The notes below the pieces were generated by a model. It was not told the DNA's origin. It worked only from the letters and a program-made list of their open reading frames with translations, and did no database searches. A DNA stretch of 64,000 nucleotides from VHCN01 sp964589935 (GTDB lineage Bacteria; Verrucomicrobiota; Verrucomicrobiia; Limisphaerales; VHCN01): NCBI GenBank assembly GCA_964589935.1, contig CAZPVD010000005.1, forward strand, positions 62,001 to 126,000, given 5' to 3'. The position numbers were made by a program, and so were the translations under genes. Below are positions 43,080 to 51,487 of this stretch, one piece after another. Numbering within the stretch: the first letter of the stretch is position 1; the number at the start of each line of letters is the position of its first letter.

Positions 43080-43177
43080 GCCCGCACATTATCGCGGGCA
43101 CGCGAGGGAACTAGCGGCAGAAGCGGGACTTTGAAATCGGGGGCAGACCGGGCCGCGAACAATTTGCTAGCCCGGTC

Positions 43178-43987
43178 TTAGTCGTCTTTGTAGAGACCGC
43201 TTTTTCCCTGTGGTCTTCCTTGACTTCCTTTGCGAAATGACAGGCCGATGCTGCGGCAAGCCTTTCTCGTTGCCGCATGGTCTGATTGCTGGGCTAAAAT
43301 GCGCTTGTCCTCCAGCCATCGGTGAAGCTGGGCGGCACTTTTCATCTTCTCAACTTCCAGCCAAAAGAACGCAATGGCATGAATGATCTTTTCTAGCTGG
43401 GTGGGTTGCTCGACCTTGTTCTTTATAGTTGTTGCACCCTCTCTCACTCCATCGAAGAAAGGCCACGCTTCTGTGCGAGAGACGCTATTGACCCACGAAT
43501 TCAAGACCTCGCGCAACTCTGGCGGCGGCTGCAATACGTCAAAAGCTTCGGGCAAGGGAACATTTTCCAAGAGTCCTGTTAATTTTCCAAACTCACGCGC
43601 GTCGGTGCGTTTGAGCTTATCAATGTCTATTTTCAGTCCCGCGAACGATTTTTCCCACGCTACGAGCGCCCACTCCGGCACGTTTGTTGACTCACCGCAT
43701 AGATGACGGGCGATTCTCCACGGCGTCAAATTTGCACCAACAAGCTTGCCGAATATCAATTGGAATATCGGGGCAAATCGCTTGGCCCAGTGGATTATAT
43801 CGCCGACAGGGGCGTTTCTCATCTTCGGACACATTCCTGCCATGAAATTTCTCACCAGCTCGATCTGTTCCTGTTCCGAAATTATCCGGCGCGGTGGCGG
43901 TGTTGTGGATGAACTCGCAGTTACTTCCGGGTTTGGTTCAGCGGCGTCGGGACTCTGTGTTTTTGTCCGTGATGACTTGGTCTTCAT
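43178..43987 (-). CDS. Hypothetical protein cotranscribed with the integrase
   Basis: 269 residues. The first about 30 are Ser/Thr/Pro-rich; the remainder is helical (GDIIHWAKRFAPIFQLIFGK). The C-terminal end is basic (QGRPQGKSGLYKDD). Start overlaps the end of the integrase gene by four bases (ATGA). No domain recognised. Genes in this location in satellites are often regulators of excision, but there is no evidence for that here. Confidence 0.6.
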   Translation of the reverse strand: MKTKSSRTKTQSPDAAEPNPEVTASSSTTPPPRRIISEQEQIELVRNFMAGMCPKMRNAPVGDIIHWAKRFAPIFQLIFGKLVGANLTPWRIARHLCGESTNVPEWALVAWEKSFAGLKIDIDKLKRTDAREFGKLTGLLENVPLPEAFDVLQPPPELREVLNSWVNSVSRTEAWPFFDGVREGATTIKNKVEQPTQLEKIIHAIAFFWLEVEKMKSAAQLHRWLEDKRILAQQSDHAATRKACRSIGLSFRKGSQGRPQGKSGLYKDD

Positions 43988-45237
43988 GGGCTGTGAGCAT
44001 TATTTGGAGTGACGTGAAACCACTTTTCCGCGTCCGCCTTTGTCGCCAGCCCCTTGTAATGGGCGTGAATCTGTCCGGGCGAGTTGCCCGCTTGTTGCGC
44101 GGTCAGATTTTCGTTCGCGTGCAGCGCAAAGTGATAGGTGCAAAAGGCGTGGCGGAATCCATTTTTCCGGCTCGGAATTTTCAGACTGCGGCGCAGCTTT
44201 GTAATTCTGCGCTGATACATTTGAACGCTGCCGGGAAACACCCTGCCGGTTGCCTTGCGGAACGGGGCAAGCCACGCGGCTAGCGCGGAGCAAATCACCA
44301 CAAGCCGCCGCTGGCGCGTCTTGGCCTTCTGCGCGGAGATTTCAATGTGTCCTTCGACGCGCCACACGTCCGCCCAATCCAGCCGCAAGATTTCTTCGGC
44401 GCGCAAACCGGCAAGCCCGGCCATTGTCAGCACGGGAAGCAAATCGGCGTCTGCATTGTCCAAAAGTTTTTGCAGTTCGGCGGGGCGGAAAAAATCCGTG
44501 TCCGCAGTCTCGACCGTTTCACGCGTCATGCCGTTGGATTCAAACAGGCGATGATTGACGGGCAAATAATCCTGACGGACTGCCCAAGAGAGAAACATCT
44601 TCACCGCCGCGCGCCGGTCGTTGCGGTTTTTCGCGCCAACGTCCGTGAACGGTTTGAAGTGAAGATTGAGATGCTCCTTTGTCAGTTCACAAACGGCAGT
44701 CGCGGGAAACGTGTTCGCAAATCCGCGCAGCCACGAGGCGACGTGCGTTTCGTAGCTGGCGGACAATTGAGCGCGTTTGCCGTCTTTCGCCTCCGCCTTG
44801 TGCCTGCGCCCCTCAAGAAATTCCTCGACGGCCTCGGAAACATCTTTGCGCCGGACGGCGGCGACGGTTTGCAAGAATCCCTCGATGGCTTCGCCCAAGC
44901 CACGCCCGTTCAATTTCCCCGATGCCTCGACGAATTCCGACACGACGGCGAGGAGCGAAAAGCGTCGGCCCGTGGACTGGCGGAAAGTTTCGAGCCGTTC
45001 AAGCGCGGCGAGCGCGTCGCGGGACTGTTCGCCTGTGAGCGCGGCGGCCTGTGACCCGTCCGCGATTTCACGAACCATTCGTTCGGCCTCGGTTTTCGCT
45101 TCGCCGTAGGATTTGAAACTGCGGGTGACGCGCCTGCCTGCGACGTAGTAGGCGAGCCGATAAAACGGGTAATTTTCCGTCTTGCCGTAAATTGTTGCCT
45201 CAACGCGGCGAAAGCGGATGGCTTTTGGAAATCTCAC
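43984..45237 (-). CDS. Tyrosine recombinase/integrase
   Basis: 417 residues from a GTG preceded by GGAAAAG. The catalytic domain has the first Arg in AGLAGLRAEEILRLDWADV, the second Arg-His in NGFRHAFCTYHF, and the nucleophile Tyr in GQIHAHYKGLATK. The usual box II His and final His/Trp appear as Asn (NGFRH, AGNSP), seen in some divergent integrases. An arm-binding/SAM-like N-terminal domain covers about 1-220. The frame extends upstream through the tRNA-Val gene, but that part is not protein-coding. It lies next to the intact tRNA, as expected of a site-specific integrase. Confidence 0.9.
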   Translation of the reverse strand: MRFPKAIRFRRVEATIYGKTENYPFYRLAYYVAGRRVTRSFKSYGEAKTEAERMVREIADGSQAAALTGEQSRDALAALERLETFRQSTGRRFSLLAVVSEFVEASGKLNGRGLGEAIEGFLQTVAAVRRKDVSEAVEEFLEGRRHKAEAKDGKRAQLSASYETHVASWLRGFANTFPATAVCELTKEHLNLHFKPFTDVGAKNRNDRRAAVKMFLSWAVRQDYLPVNHRLFESNGMTRETVETADTDFFRPAELQKLLDNADADLLPVLTMAGLAGLRAEEILRLDWADVWRVEGHIEISAQKAKTRQRRLVVICSALAAWLAPFRKATGRVFPGSVQMYQRRITKLRRSLKIPSRKNGFRHAFCTYHFALHANENLTAQQAGNSPGQIHAHYKGLATKADAEKWFHVTPNNAHSP

Positions 45238-45264
45238 GTTTGGCTTTTCCGTTGCCGCCTCAAT

Positions 45265-45288
45265 TTGTGCGGAAACTGTGCGGTAAAA
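45265..45288. repeat. Right-end TTGTGCGG arm-type repeats
   Basis: TTGTGCGG at 45265-45272 and CTGTGCGGTAAAA at 45276-45288, within the region just upstream of the integrase start and inside the right att repeat. They match the array at 31127-31301. Confidence 0.6.
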
Positions 45289-45316
45289 CCCAATACCCTC
45301 ATTTTCCCTAGGATTT

Positions 45317-45343
45317 ATGGTGCGCGATAGAGGATTTGAACCT
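45317..45343. other. Right attachment-site repeat of the integrated element
   Basis: 27-base perfect copy of 31061-31087. It overlaps the 3' part of tRNA-Val (45318-45392), which therefore remains complete after integration. Confidence 0.92.
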
Positions 45344-45392
45344 CTGACCCCTTCCGTGTCAAGGAAGTGCTCTACCCCTGAGCTAACCGCGC
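45318..45392 (-). tRNA. tRNA-Val (anticodon GAC)
   Basis: 75 nt including encoded CCA. Acceptor GCGCGGT pairs with ATCGCGC (one G-U). The anticodon stem CTTCC/GGAAG encloses loop TTGACAC, giving GAC, and the T arm is AGAGG-TTCAAAT-CCTCT. It is the integration target of the 14.3-kb element. Confidence 0.95.
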
Positions 45393-45678
45393 GACCGATG
45401 CGAAACTCGGCGGAAAACGCTGCTTTTTCGCGCCCTTCCGCATGACGAGCGCGGGCGAAAATCCCCCTTTCTCGCCGGCACTGCAAGCGCAAAAAAACGT
45501 GTCGAGCCCGTTTGCGGCTCGCGCGCGATGTCTGTTCATTCGCTCAACGCACTCCGCCCGCGTCGGGCGCTTCGGAAATCCGTTGCGGCGGCCAATCGCG
45601 GATTGCCTTTCGCCAAATCTGGTGGCGCGGCGATGATGCCCCGCGCGGAATTTGACGCGGCACGGCTTCGGGCCGAAA
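45393..45678. other. Intergenic region between tRNA-Val and the DksA-like gene
   Basis: 286 bases, presumably containing the tRNA promoter on the minus strand. It contains no repeat or gene I can support. Confidence 0.4.
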
Positions 45679-46410
45679 ATGCAAATGGCCATGAAAACAG
45701 CGCGGCACATCCGTTCTAAAGGGGTTTCCGCCCGCGTCCAGTTTCGCGCGGCGGCCAGCGCGAGCGACGTGCTTGGGATGCCGCGCGGGCCGCGCGGGCC
45801 GCGCGCCGCGTTCGCGGGCGTCAAGGTTCCCAAACGCTGGCATTGGCATTGGCGCGTGTTGCTGTCGCTGCGGGAACGCCTGACGGGTGAGCGCGTTGTG
45901 CTCGCTAAAACTTCCTCCGGCGAAGCGGTCAGTTATAGCATGCACATGGCCGATGCCGCGACGGATGACTTCGACCGCGACCTCGCGTTGAGCGAGTTGT
46001 CCGCCGAGCAGGACCTTCTCTATGAAGTCGAGGCCGCGCTGCACCGCATCGCCGACGGCACCTACGGCCAGTGCGAGGCGACGGGCAAACCGATCCCTGC
46101 CGCGCGACTGCGCGCCATTCCGTGGACGCGCTTTTCGGGCGAGGCGGAGGCGCAGTTGGAGAAAACCGGCGCGGTCCATCATGCGCGCTTGGCCGAACTG
46201 GTTTCCGTTCAACGTGCCGGCCTCGCCACCTCGGATGAAAACGGCGATGAAGACAACGGGCCGCCCGCGCCGGAGGAACAGCTCCGCCCGGTAACGGGTC
46301 CGGGCTTGAAACTGAAACAAGTGCGGGCGTTTCAGAACGACTCACGAAGCCGCCAGCAAAAACGCAACCCCACCGCGCCTGGCGGCCGCAAGGCTGCGCG
46401 TCGCGCGTGA
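45679..46410 (+). CDS. DksA/TraR-like protein with degenerate zinc finger
   Basis: 243 residues from MQMAMKTARH (a TTG nine codons upstream and ATGs at the next codons are alternatives). The DksA-like core lies near residues 105-165: ELSAEQDLLYEVEAALHRIA, then DGTYGQCEATGKPIPAARLR and AIPWTRF. Typical members have four Cys; only one is kept (QCEATG), and the second pair is replaced by Ser-Gly. A long N-terminal and a basic C-terminal extension (QQKRNPTAPGGRKAARRA) surround the core. DksA acts on RNA polymerase; whether this variant still does is open. Confidence 0.75.
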   Translation: MQMAMKTARHIRSKGVSARVQFRAAASASDVLGMPRGPRGPRAAFAGVKVPKRWHWHWRVLLSLRERLTGERVVLAKTSSGEAVSYSMHMADAATDDFDRDLALSELSAEQDLLYEVEAALHRIADGTYGQCEATGKPIPAARLRAIPWTRFSGEAEAQLEKTGAVHHARLAELVSVQRAGLATSDENGDEDNGPPAPEEQLRPVTGPGLKLKQVRAFQNDSRSRQQKRNPTAPGGRKAARRA

Positions 46411-46671
46411 GAAGCATCTCCGCTGAATGGGCAATGGGGGTGGCGCTGAAACCACCGCCGCGATGCGCTCTCCTTGTTGCTCTTGGAAGAAACCCGCATC
46501 CGCTCGCTAAACTTGGGAAGGCCCTTGAAGATTGTAACAGCCCGCAGCCTTCACAGGAGACCGGCTGGATTTCCTCATTTCGTGCTCATTCATCCGACGA
46601 AAACCGCATTGACCCTGCCCTGCGCGCTTGCTAGCGTTCGCCCCCTTCGCGACGCCCGGCGTTGCGGTGTT
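46411..46671. other. Region upstream of ilvN
   Basis: 261 bases. I looked for a Leu/Val/Ile-rich leader peptide and an attenuator hairpin and found none. Confidence 0.4.
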
Positions 46672-47157
46672 ATGCGACACACAATTTCAGTCCTCGTGGA
46701 AAACAAGTTCGGCGTGCTCACGCGCGTGGCCGGGCTTTTCAGCGGCCGCGGCTACAACATTGACACGCTCAACGTCGCGCCCACGCAGGACCCGAGCGCG
46801 AGCCGCATGACCATCGTCACCCGCGGCGACGACGCGACCATCGAGCAGATCGTCAAGCAGCTCAACAAGCTCGTGGACGTGCTCGACGTGCAGGACTTCC
46901 GCGAGACGGAGTTCATTGACCGCGAGCTGGTGCTCGTGCGTGTCTCGGTGGATTCCAAAACGCGCGCCGAAGTGATGCAAATTACGGACATTTTTCGCGC
47001 TAAGATCGTGGACGTGCAGCCGAAGAGTTTGTCCATCGAGATCACCGGCAACGAGAGCAAGGTCGAGAAATTCATCACGCTGATGAAGACCTTCGGCATC
47101 CTCGAACTCACCCGCACGGGCAAGGTCGCCTTGCCGCGGCGTGACACGTCGCAATAA
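46672..47157 (+). CDS. ilvN: Acetolactate synthase small (regulatory) subunit
   Basis: 161 residues. N-terminal ACT domain MRHTISVLVENKFGVLTRVA followed by GLFSGRGYNIDTLNV; then REFIDRELVLVRV-type strand (ETEFIDRELVLVRVSVD) and the C-terminal TGNESKVEKFITLMKTFGIL. It binds valine and controls the large subunit. The large-subunit gene ilvB is not adjacent, so the two are separated in this genome or just not next to ilvC. Forty-seven bases separate it from ilvC. Confidence 0.95.
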   Translation: MRHTISVLVENKFGVLTRVAGLFSGRGYNIDTLNVAPTQDPSASRMTIVTRGDDATIEQIVKQLNKLVDVLDVQDFRETEFIDRELVLVRVSVDSKTRAEVMQITDIFRAKIVDVQPKSLSIEITGNESKVEKFITLMKTFGILELTRTGKVALPRRDTSQ

Positions 47158-47204
47158 CGCATTCGCAGTTTTCCGTTTCAACTCAACCTCCGTTCAACAC
47201 ACCC

Positions 47205-48227
47205 ATGCCTGCAAAAGTCTATACCGACAAGGACGCCGACCTCGGCGTGCTCGCCACCAAAACCCTCGCCGTCCTCGGCTTCGGTTCGCAAGGCCACGCC
47301 CACGCGCTGAACCTCAAGGACAGCGGCCTCAACGTCATCATCGGCCTCTACGAGGGCAGCAAGTCCATTCCTGTCGCGAAAGAAAAGGGCTTTGAAGTCC
47401 TCACCACCGCCGAGGCCGTGAAGAAGGCGGACGTCATCATGGTCGCGCTGCCGGACACCAAGCAGGCGGCGGCTTACCTGAAGGACATCGCGCCGAATTT
47501 GAGCAAGGGCAAGACACTCCTCTTCAGCCACGGCTTCTCTATCCACTTCAAGACCGTCGTTCCGCCGAAAAACGTGAACGTCATCATGGTCGCGCCGAAA
47601 GGCCCTGGCCACATCGTCCGCCGCCAATACACAGAGGGCAAGGGTGTGCCCTCGCTCATCGCCGTGTATCAAGGCGGCAACGCCGCAAAGAAAATCGCGC
47701 TCGCTTGGGCCAAGGGCATCGGCGGCACGCGCGCCGGCGTCATCGAGACGAACTTCAAGGAAGAGACCGAAACCGATTTGTTCGGTGAACAGACCGTGCT
47801 CTGCGGCGGCTGCACCGCGCTCGTGAAGGCGGGCTTCGAGGTGCTCGTCGAGGCCGGTTATTCGCCGGAGATGGCTTACTTCGAGTGCCTGCACGAGTTG
47901 AAGCTCATCGTGGATTTGATGAACGAAAAAGGCATCGCCGGGATGCGCTTCTCCATCAGCGAGACCGCCAAGTGGGGCGACGTGACCGTCGGCCCGAAGA
48001 TCGTGGACGCGAGCGTGAAGAAGCGGATGCAGAAGGCGCTGAAGGAAATCCAGAACGGCAAGTTCGCGAAGGATTGGGTGAAGGAATACGAAGGCGGCTA
48101 CAAAAAATACAACGCGCTGCTCAAGAAAGACGAGCAGCACGCCATCGAGAAGACCGGCGAACGCCTGCGCGGCCTCATGCCGTGGATGCCCAAGCGCTCG
48201 ATCAAGGGCGTCCAAGCCTCTTACTAA
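47205..48227 (+). CDS. ilvC: Ketol-acid reductoisomerase
   Basis: 340 residues, the class I length. N-terminal Rossmann block LAVLGFGSQGHAHALNLKDS, the signature FSHGFSIHFK, VIMVAPKGPGH, EETETDLFGEQTVLCGG and YFECLHELKLIVDLMNEKGI are all intact. It catalyses the second common step of isoleucine and valine synthesis using Mg2+ and NADPH. Cotranscription with ilvN is likely. Confidence 0.98.
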   Translation: MPAKVYTDKDADLGVLATKTLAVLGFGSQGHAHALNLKDSGLNVIIGLYEGSKSIPVAKEKGFEVLTTAEAVKKADVIMVALPDTKQAAAYLKDIAPNLSKGKTLLFSHGFSIHFKTVVPPKNVNVIMVAPKGPGHIVRRQYTEGKGVPSLIAVYQGGNAAKKIALAWAKGIGGTRAGVIETNFKEETETDLFGEQTVLCGGCTALVKAGFEVLVEAGYSPEMAYFECLHELKLIVDLMNEKGIAGMRFSISETAKWGDVTVGPKIVDASVKKRMQKALKEIQNGKFAKDWVKEYEGGYKKYNALLKKDEQHAIEKTGERLRGLMPWMPKRSIKGVQASY

Positions 48228-48273
48228 AAAACAATCGGGAGGGACGAGCGAGTCCCACTTCGATTTCACGCGC

Positions 48274-48304
48274 CAGCCGCCGGAGAAATGCGGCGGCTGT
48301 TTTC
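48274..48304 (+). terminator. Rho-independent terminator after ilvC
   Basis: Stem CAGCCGCC / GGCGGCTG with a 10-base loop, followed by TTTTC, 47 bases after ilvC. Confidence 0.75.
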
Positions 48305-48331
48305 ATCTGTGAGCATCGCAGTGAATTTCAC

Positions 48332-48350
48332 CGGCGGTCACAGACCGCCG
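48332..48350. repeat. Palindromic element, possible minus-strand terminator
   Basis: CGGCGGTC and GACCGCCG separated by three bases. Such GCGGCGGTC palindromes recur between genes in Verrucomicrobia, from memory. It lies just before the end of the convergent oxidoreductase gene. Confidence 0.6.
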
Positions 48351-48359
48351 CTACAACAA

Positions 48360-49382
48360 TCACAGCATCACGATCTGCCCTGATTTCACCGAGCGTTCCT
48401 CGGCTTCGCAGAGTTCCACCGCGCTCACCGCGTCGCGCGCCGTGACGACCGTCGGCGGTTTGCCGGTGCGGATGGATTCGATGAAGTGCTGCAGCTCGCG
48501 CACGTAGCCGTCCGGGCCGTCGCTGGCGATGACGCGCGCGGGCTGGCCGTTTTCAAAAAGTTTCAGCGCGTCCGCGCCGCGCGAGAGATCGAAGTCCGCC
48601 GTCGCGCGCTCGAAGTTCACCGTGTAGCTCATGCTGAAGCCGAAGCCCGGCGTCATGCACCACGAGCCTTCCGCATGAACGCACGCACCGCTCGCGAACT
48701 GATACTGCGCCACGACGTGATCCACCGCGCCCGTGTGCTTCGTGTAGCCCGTGGCGAACACCGCGCGCGGACGGCCGAAGCAATACTGCGCGAAATCCAC
48801 GTCGTGAATGTGCAGGTCGAGCAGCGCGCCGCCGGATTTCGCGCCGTCCGTGAAGTGCGCGTGGCCCCAGCCCGGCGGCTCCGCGACGCGGCGGAAGCGC
48901 GCGCCGAGAACTTTGCCGTAAGTGCCCGCGTCAATCGTCTGCTTCAGCCACGCCCAGCCCGGCCAGAAGCGCAGGCACATCGCGGGCATGAAGAAACCCT
49001 TCGCCGTCGCGGCGGCGTCCGCGATGTCGCGGGCGAGCGCGGCGGTGCGGGCGAGCGGCTTCTCGCAGAGGACGTGCTTGCCCGCGCGCAGCGCCGCGAT
49101 GGCGAGCGCCGGATGCGCGTGCGTCGGCGCGCAAATGTCCACGATGTCCACTGCCGGATCGGCGAGCATCGCGTCGAAGTCGCGGAAGGCTTTGAACGAA
49201 CCCGGCTCCAGTTTCACCGGCGCGTTGTCGCCGACGTTGCCGGCGACGCCGGTGAAATCGCCGTCGAGGTGGCCTCCGCTGGGATTGCACAGCGCGGCGA
49301 CGCACGCGTCCGGGAGTTGCCGCCACGCCTTGATGTGCGTGGCCGCCATGAAGCCGAGGCCGACGATGCCGACGTTCAACAT
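48360..49382 (-). CDS. Gfo/Idh/MocA family oxidoreductase (cytoplasmic)
   Basis: 340 residues. Rossmann start MLNVGIVGLGFMAATHIKAW, then VDIVDICAPTHAHPALAI and HVLCEKPLARTAALA with the EKP Lys. The substrate domain includes GGALLDLHIHDVDFAQYCFG, a common block in sugar dehydrogenases of this family. No signal peptide, unlike the homologue at 7.7-9.0 kb. It is followed downstream of an epimerase-like gene in the same transcript (19 bases apart), suggesting a carbohydrate pathway. Confidence 0.9.
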   Translation of the reverse strand: MLNVGIVGLGFMAATHIKAWRQLPDACVAALCNPSGGHLDGDFTGVAGNVGDNAPVKLEPGSFKAFRDFDAMLADPAVDIVDICAPTHAHPALAIAALRAGKHVLCEKPLARTAALARDIADAAATAKGFFMPAMCLRFWPGWAWLKQTIDAGTYGKVLGARFRRVAEPPGWGHAHFTDGAKSGGALLDLHIHDVDFAQYCFGRPRAVFATGYTKHTGAVDHVVAQYQFASGACVHAEGSWCMTPGFGFSMSYTVNFERATADFDLSRGADALKLFENGQPARVIASDGPDGYVRELQHFIESIRTGKPPTVVTARDAVSAVELCEAEERSVKSGQIVML

Positions 49383-49401
49383 AGGGAGTCAGGAGAAAGG
49401 A

Positions 49402-50235
49402 TCAAACGGCCAGTGCTTCCACAAACTCCTTCGCCCGCTTGATGTCCGCCGCGCGCGTCGTGCCGGCCTCGCGTTCGATGGCGAGGTCGCCCTTGAACTT
49501 CACCTCGTCGAGCATGCGGAAGAACGCCCGCCAGTCCACCTGGCCCGCGCCCACCGGCACCTCGTCGCCCCACGCGCCGGGCGTCTTCGTCGCGATGGCG
49601 TCCTTGAGATGGCACGAGCGCAGGAACGGCCCGAGCACGCGCAGCGCGGCGATGGGGTCGCCCTTCTCGTAGAGGATCATGTTCGCCGGGTCGAAGTTCA
49701 CGCCCACCGTCGAGCAGTCGAGCTTTTCGAGGAAGTTCCGCAGCGTCTCCGCCGTCTCCTGCCCCGTCTCGAAGCCCAGCGCGATGCCCCGCTCGCCGAA
49801 CACCTCCGCGATGCGCGCGATGCGGTCCAGCAGCTTGAGGAAGTCCGGGTCGCCCTCCTCATGCGGCAAAAAACCCGCGTGAAAGCTCACCAGCCGCAGC
49901 CCGAGCTGCGACGCGACGCGCGCGTTCTCCTGGATGTTCCGCCAGTTCTGCTCCCACGTCGCGTCCGGCACCACGCCGCCGGTGCGGCGGATCGAGTCCG
50001 GCGTCGAGTAATCCTCGCCCACGGTGCCGAACATGCCGGACACGATGGCCACGTCCTGCTGCGCGCAGAGCGTCGGCGTCGCGCCCCACACCTCGGGCTT
50101 CTCGCGGAGCGGGTCGAGCGCGAGCTGCACGCGCGGGATGCCGAGGTCGCGCAGGTGATCGAGCAACTGCTGCGGCGAAGCCGGCTGAAGCGACCACGAA
50201 CACACCGCAAGCCGGGAAGAAAGATTTGCTGGCAT
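49402..50235 (-). CDS. Sugar phosphate isomerase/epimerase
   Basis: 277 residues from MPANLSSRLAVCSWSLQPAS. The AP-endonuclease-2 barrel is complete: HLRDLGIPRVQLALDPLREK, LGLRLVSFHAGFLP, IALGFETGQETAETLRNFLE, VGVNFDPANMILYEKGDPIA and SCHLKDAIATKTPGAWGDEV. Metal ligands are the Glu, Asp, His and Glu in these strand ends. The exact isomerisation is unknown; pairing with the oxidoreductase resembles inositol-like or ketosugar breakdown clusters. Confidence 0.88.
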   Translation of the reverse strand: MPANLSSRLAVCSWSLQPASPQQLLDHLRDLGIPRVQLALDPLREKPEVWGATPTLCAQQDVAIVSGMFGTVGEDYSTPDSIRRTGGVVPDATWEQNWRNIQENARVASQLGLRLVSFHAGFLPHEEGDPDFLKLLDRIARIAEVFGERGIALGFETGQETAETLRNFLEKLDCSTVGVNFDPANMILYEKGDPIAALRVLGPFLRSCHLKDAIATKTPGAWGDEVPVGAGQVDWRAFFRMLDEVKFKGDLAIEREAGTTRAADIKRAKEFVEALAV

Positions 50236-50417
50236 AAGCGACAAGGAACCCGGACATGAAGCCATGAACCAAGCGCCTTGTCACGCAGGATGAGGCGCGG
50301 GGCGGGAAAGGCTAACGTCCAGAGCTCAGGCACGCGGGACCAAATGACATGAACCGCGAAGCGGAACTGGAGACGCCATCCCGCGTAGCCTGAAGCGATT
50401 TGTTAGACATCACGTCG

Positions 50418-50717
50418 TCAATAACTCGGAATGAGCGTTCCAGCTCCGCTCCTATCATCTACCGAAATGAAAATGTAGCCTCCAGGAAACCCCGGTGGCT
50501 TGTGGTCAAACATGACAAACCACTTCTGCTGCCTGGAATCAAAACTCACACACGGTGCCTGATAATCGTCCAAATGCATGCTGGCCTTTTGGGCTACCGC
50601 AACTGCAATCTGCTCTACTTCGGGCTTCGTGAGTCGTGTGACCGGCGTCTGTGCTGTCGTGCAGCCGACCAGCGATAATAACAAAAAAGAAACAACGACT
50701 GGCTTGAAGGTTCGCAT
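50418..50717 (-). CDS. Small lipoprotein of unknown function
   Basis: 99 residues from MRTFKPVVVSFLLLSLVGCT; the lipobox LVGC is evident, so Cys19 would be lipidated. The body includes KPEVEQIAVAVAQKASMHLD and DDYQAPCVSFDSRQQKWFVM, a small alpha/beta arrangement (PepSY-like at a guess). AT-richer than neighbours. Longer in-frame starts (MLDIMR, MERPGA) are less likely because the signal peptide would be displaced. Confidence 0.65.
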   Translation of the reverse strand: MRTFKPVVVSFLLLSLVGCTTAQTPVTRLTKPEVEQIAVAVAQKASMHLDDYQAPCVSFDSRQQKWFVMFDHKPPGFPGGYIFISVDDRSGAGTLIPSY

Positions 50718-50886
50718 GATGTCTAACATACGAACAGTTGTTCGTATATCGGTTCCTATATCAAAACCACCTACGGCACCCGTTTCAGCGCCGGGTCTCT
50801 CCACGGGCTTTTGACTTTCTTAGTGCCGATCGAGCGCACGCGCAACCATTATTTTCCGCCTCCTCATGTCGGCGGCTAAGGTGCGT

Positions 50887-51438
50887 TCAGCGCAGCTTCG
50901 CGCCCTTCACCTTCTCGACGAAGTCCACGAAGCCGGCGGCTTGCTTGTGCAGGCGGGCGAGCAGTTCGGCGTCCTTCAAGCGGCCCGCGTCGTCGAGCAG
51001 GTTGCCGATGCCGGGCAGGAAGACGCGCTCGGGGTAGATGAAGGCGTTGCGGTAGCCGAAAATCTGCTGGAGCTGCTCGCACGAGCGCAGCGCGCCCCAC
51101 ATCCCCGCTGAGAGTCCCGTGAAGCACGCGGGCCGGCGCTCGAAGCTCTCCGGGAATTTGAGCATGTCCACGAAATACTTGAGCACGCCGGGGAACGAGC
51201 CGTTGTATTCCGGCGTGACGACGTGGACGCCGGCGGATTGCAGGATGGCATCCGCGAAGGGCGCGAAGCTGGCGGGCTTCTCGCCGTAGCTGGCGGGGGA
51301 GAAGATTTCCGGGGGCAGTTGCGCGAGGTCGAGCACGCGATGGGGGACGCGCAGCGCGGCGTAGGCTTCTTCGATGTGCGCGGTGATCTTGCGCGTGTTG
51401 CTGCCGGGGCGGTTCGTGCCGGAGATAAGAACAATCAT
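50887..51438 (-). CDS. NADPH-dependent FMN reductase family protein
   Basis: 183 residues from MIVLISGTNRPGSNTRKITA; the flavodoxin-like FMN loop GTNRPGSNT is at the N-terminus. GVHVVTPEYNGSFPGVLKYF is the second conserved flavin block (PEYNxSxPG). These enzymes reduce FMN, quinones or metals with NADPH. The upstream frame (MPPAPARCILPR) is not a plausible start. Confidence 0.9.
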   Translation of the reverse strand: MIVLISGTNRPGSNTRKITAHIEEAYAALRVPHRVLDLAQLPPEIFSPASYGEKPASFAPFADAILQSAGVHVVTPEYNGSFPGVLKYFVDMLKFPESFERRPACFTGLSAGMWGALRSCEQLQQIFGYRNAFIYPERVFLPGIGNLLDDAGRLKDAELLARLHKQAAGFVDFVEKVKGAKLR

Positions 51439-51487
51439 GCGCGGGAGGATGCACCGGGCCGGCGCGGGCGGCAAGTCTGCGGGAAGA

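Noticed and set aside
45238..45492. Upstream extension of the integrase reading frame
   Set aside because: It translates the tRNA-Val gene (SSGVEHFLDTEGVRGSNPLS), a well-known artefact; the GTG at 45237 gives a complete integrase.
46411..46671. Branched-chain amino-acid attenuator or riboswitch before ilvN
   Set aside because: No leader peptide rich in Leu, Val or Ile and no alternative hairpins or T-box-like element could be seen.
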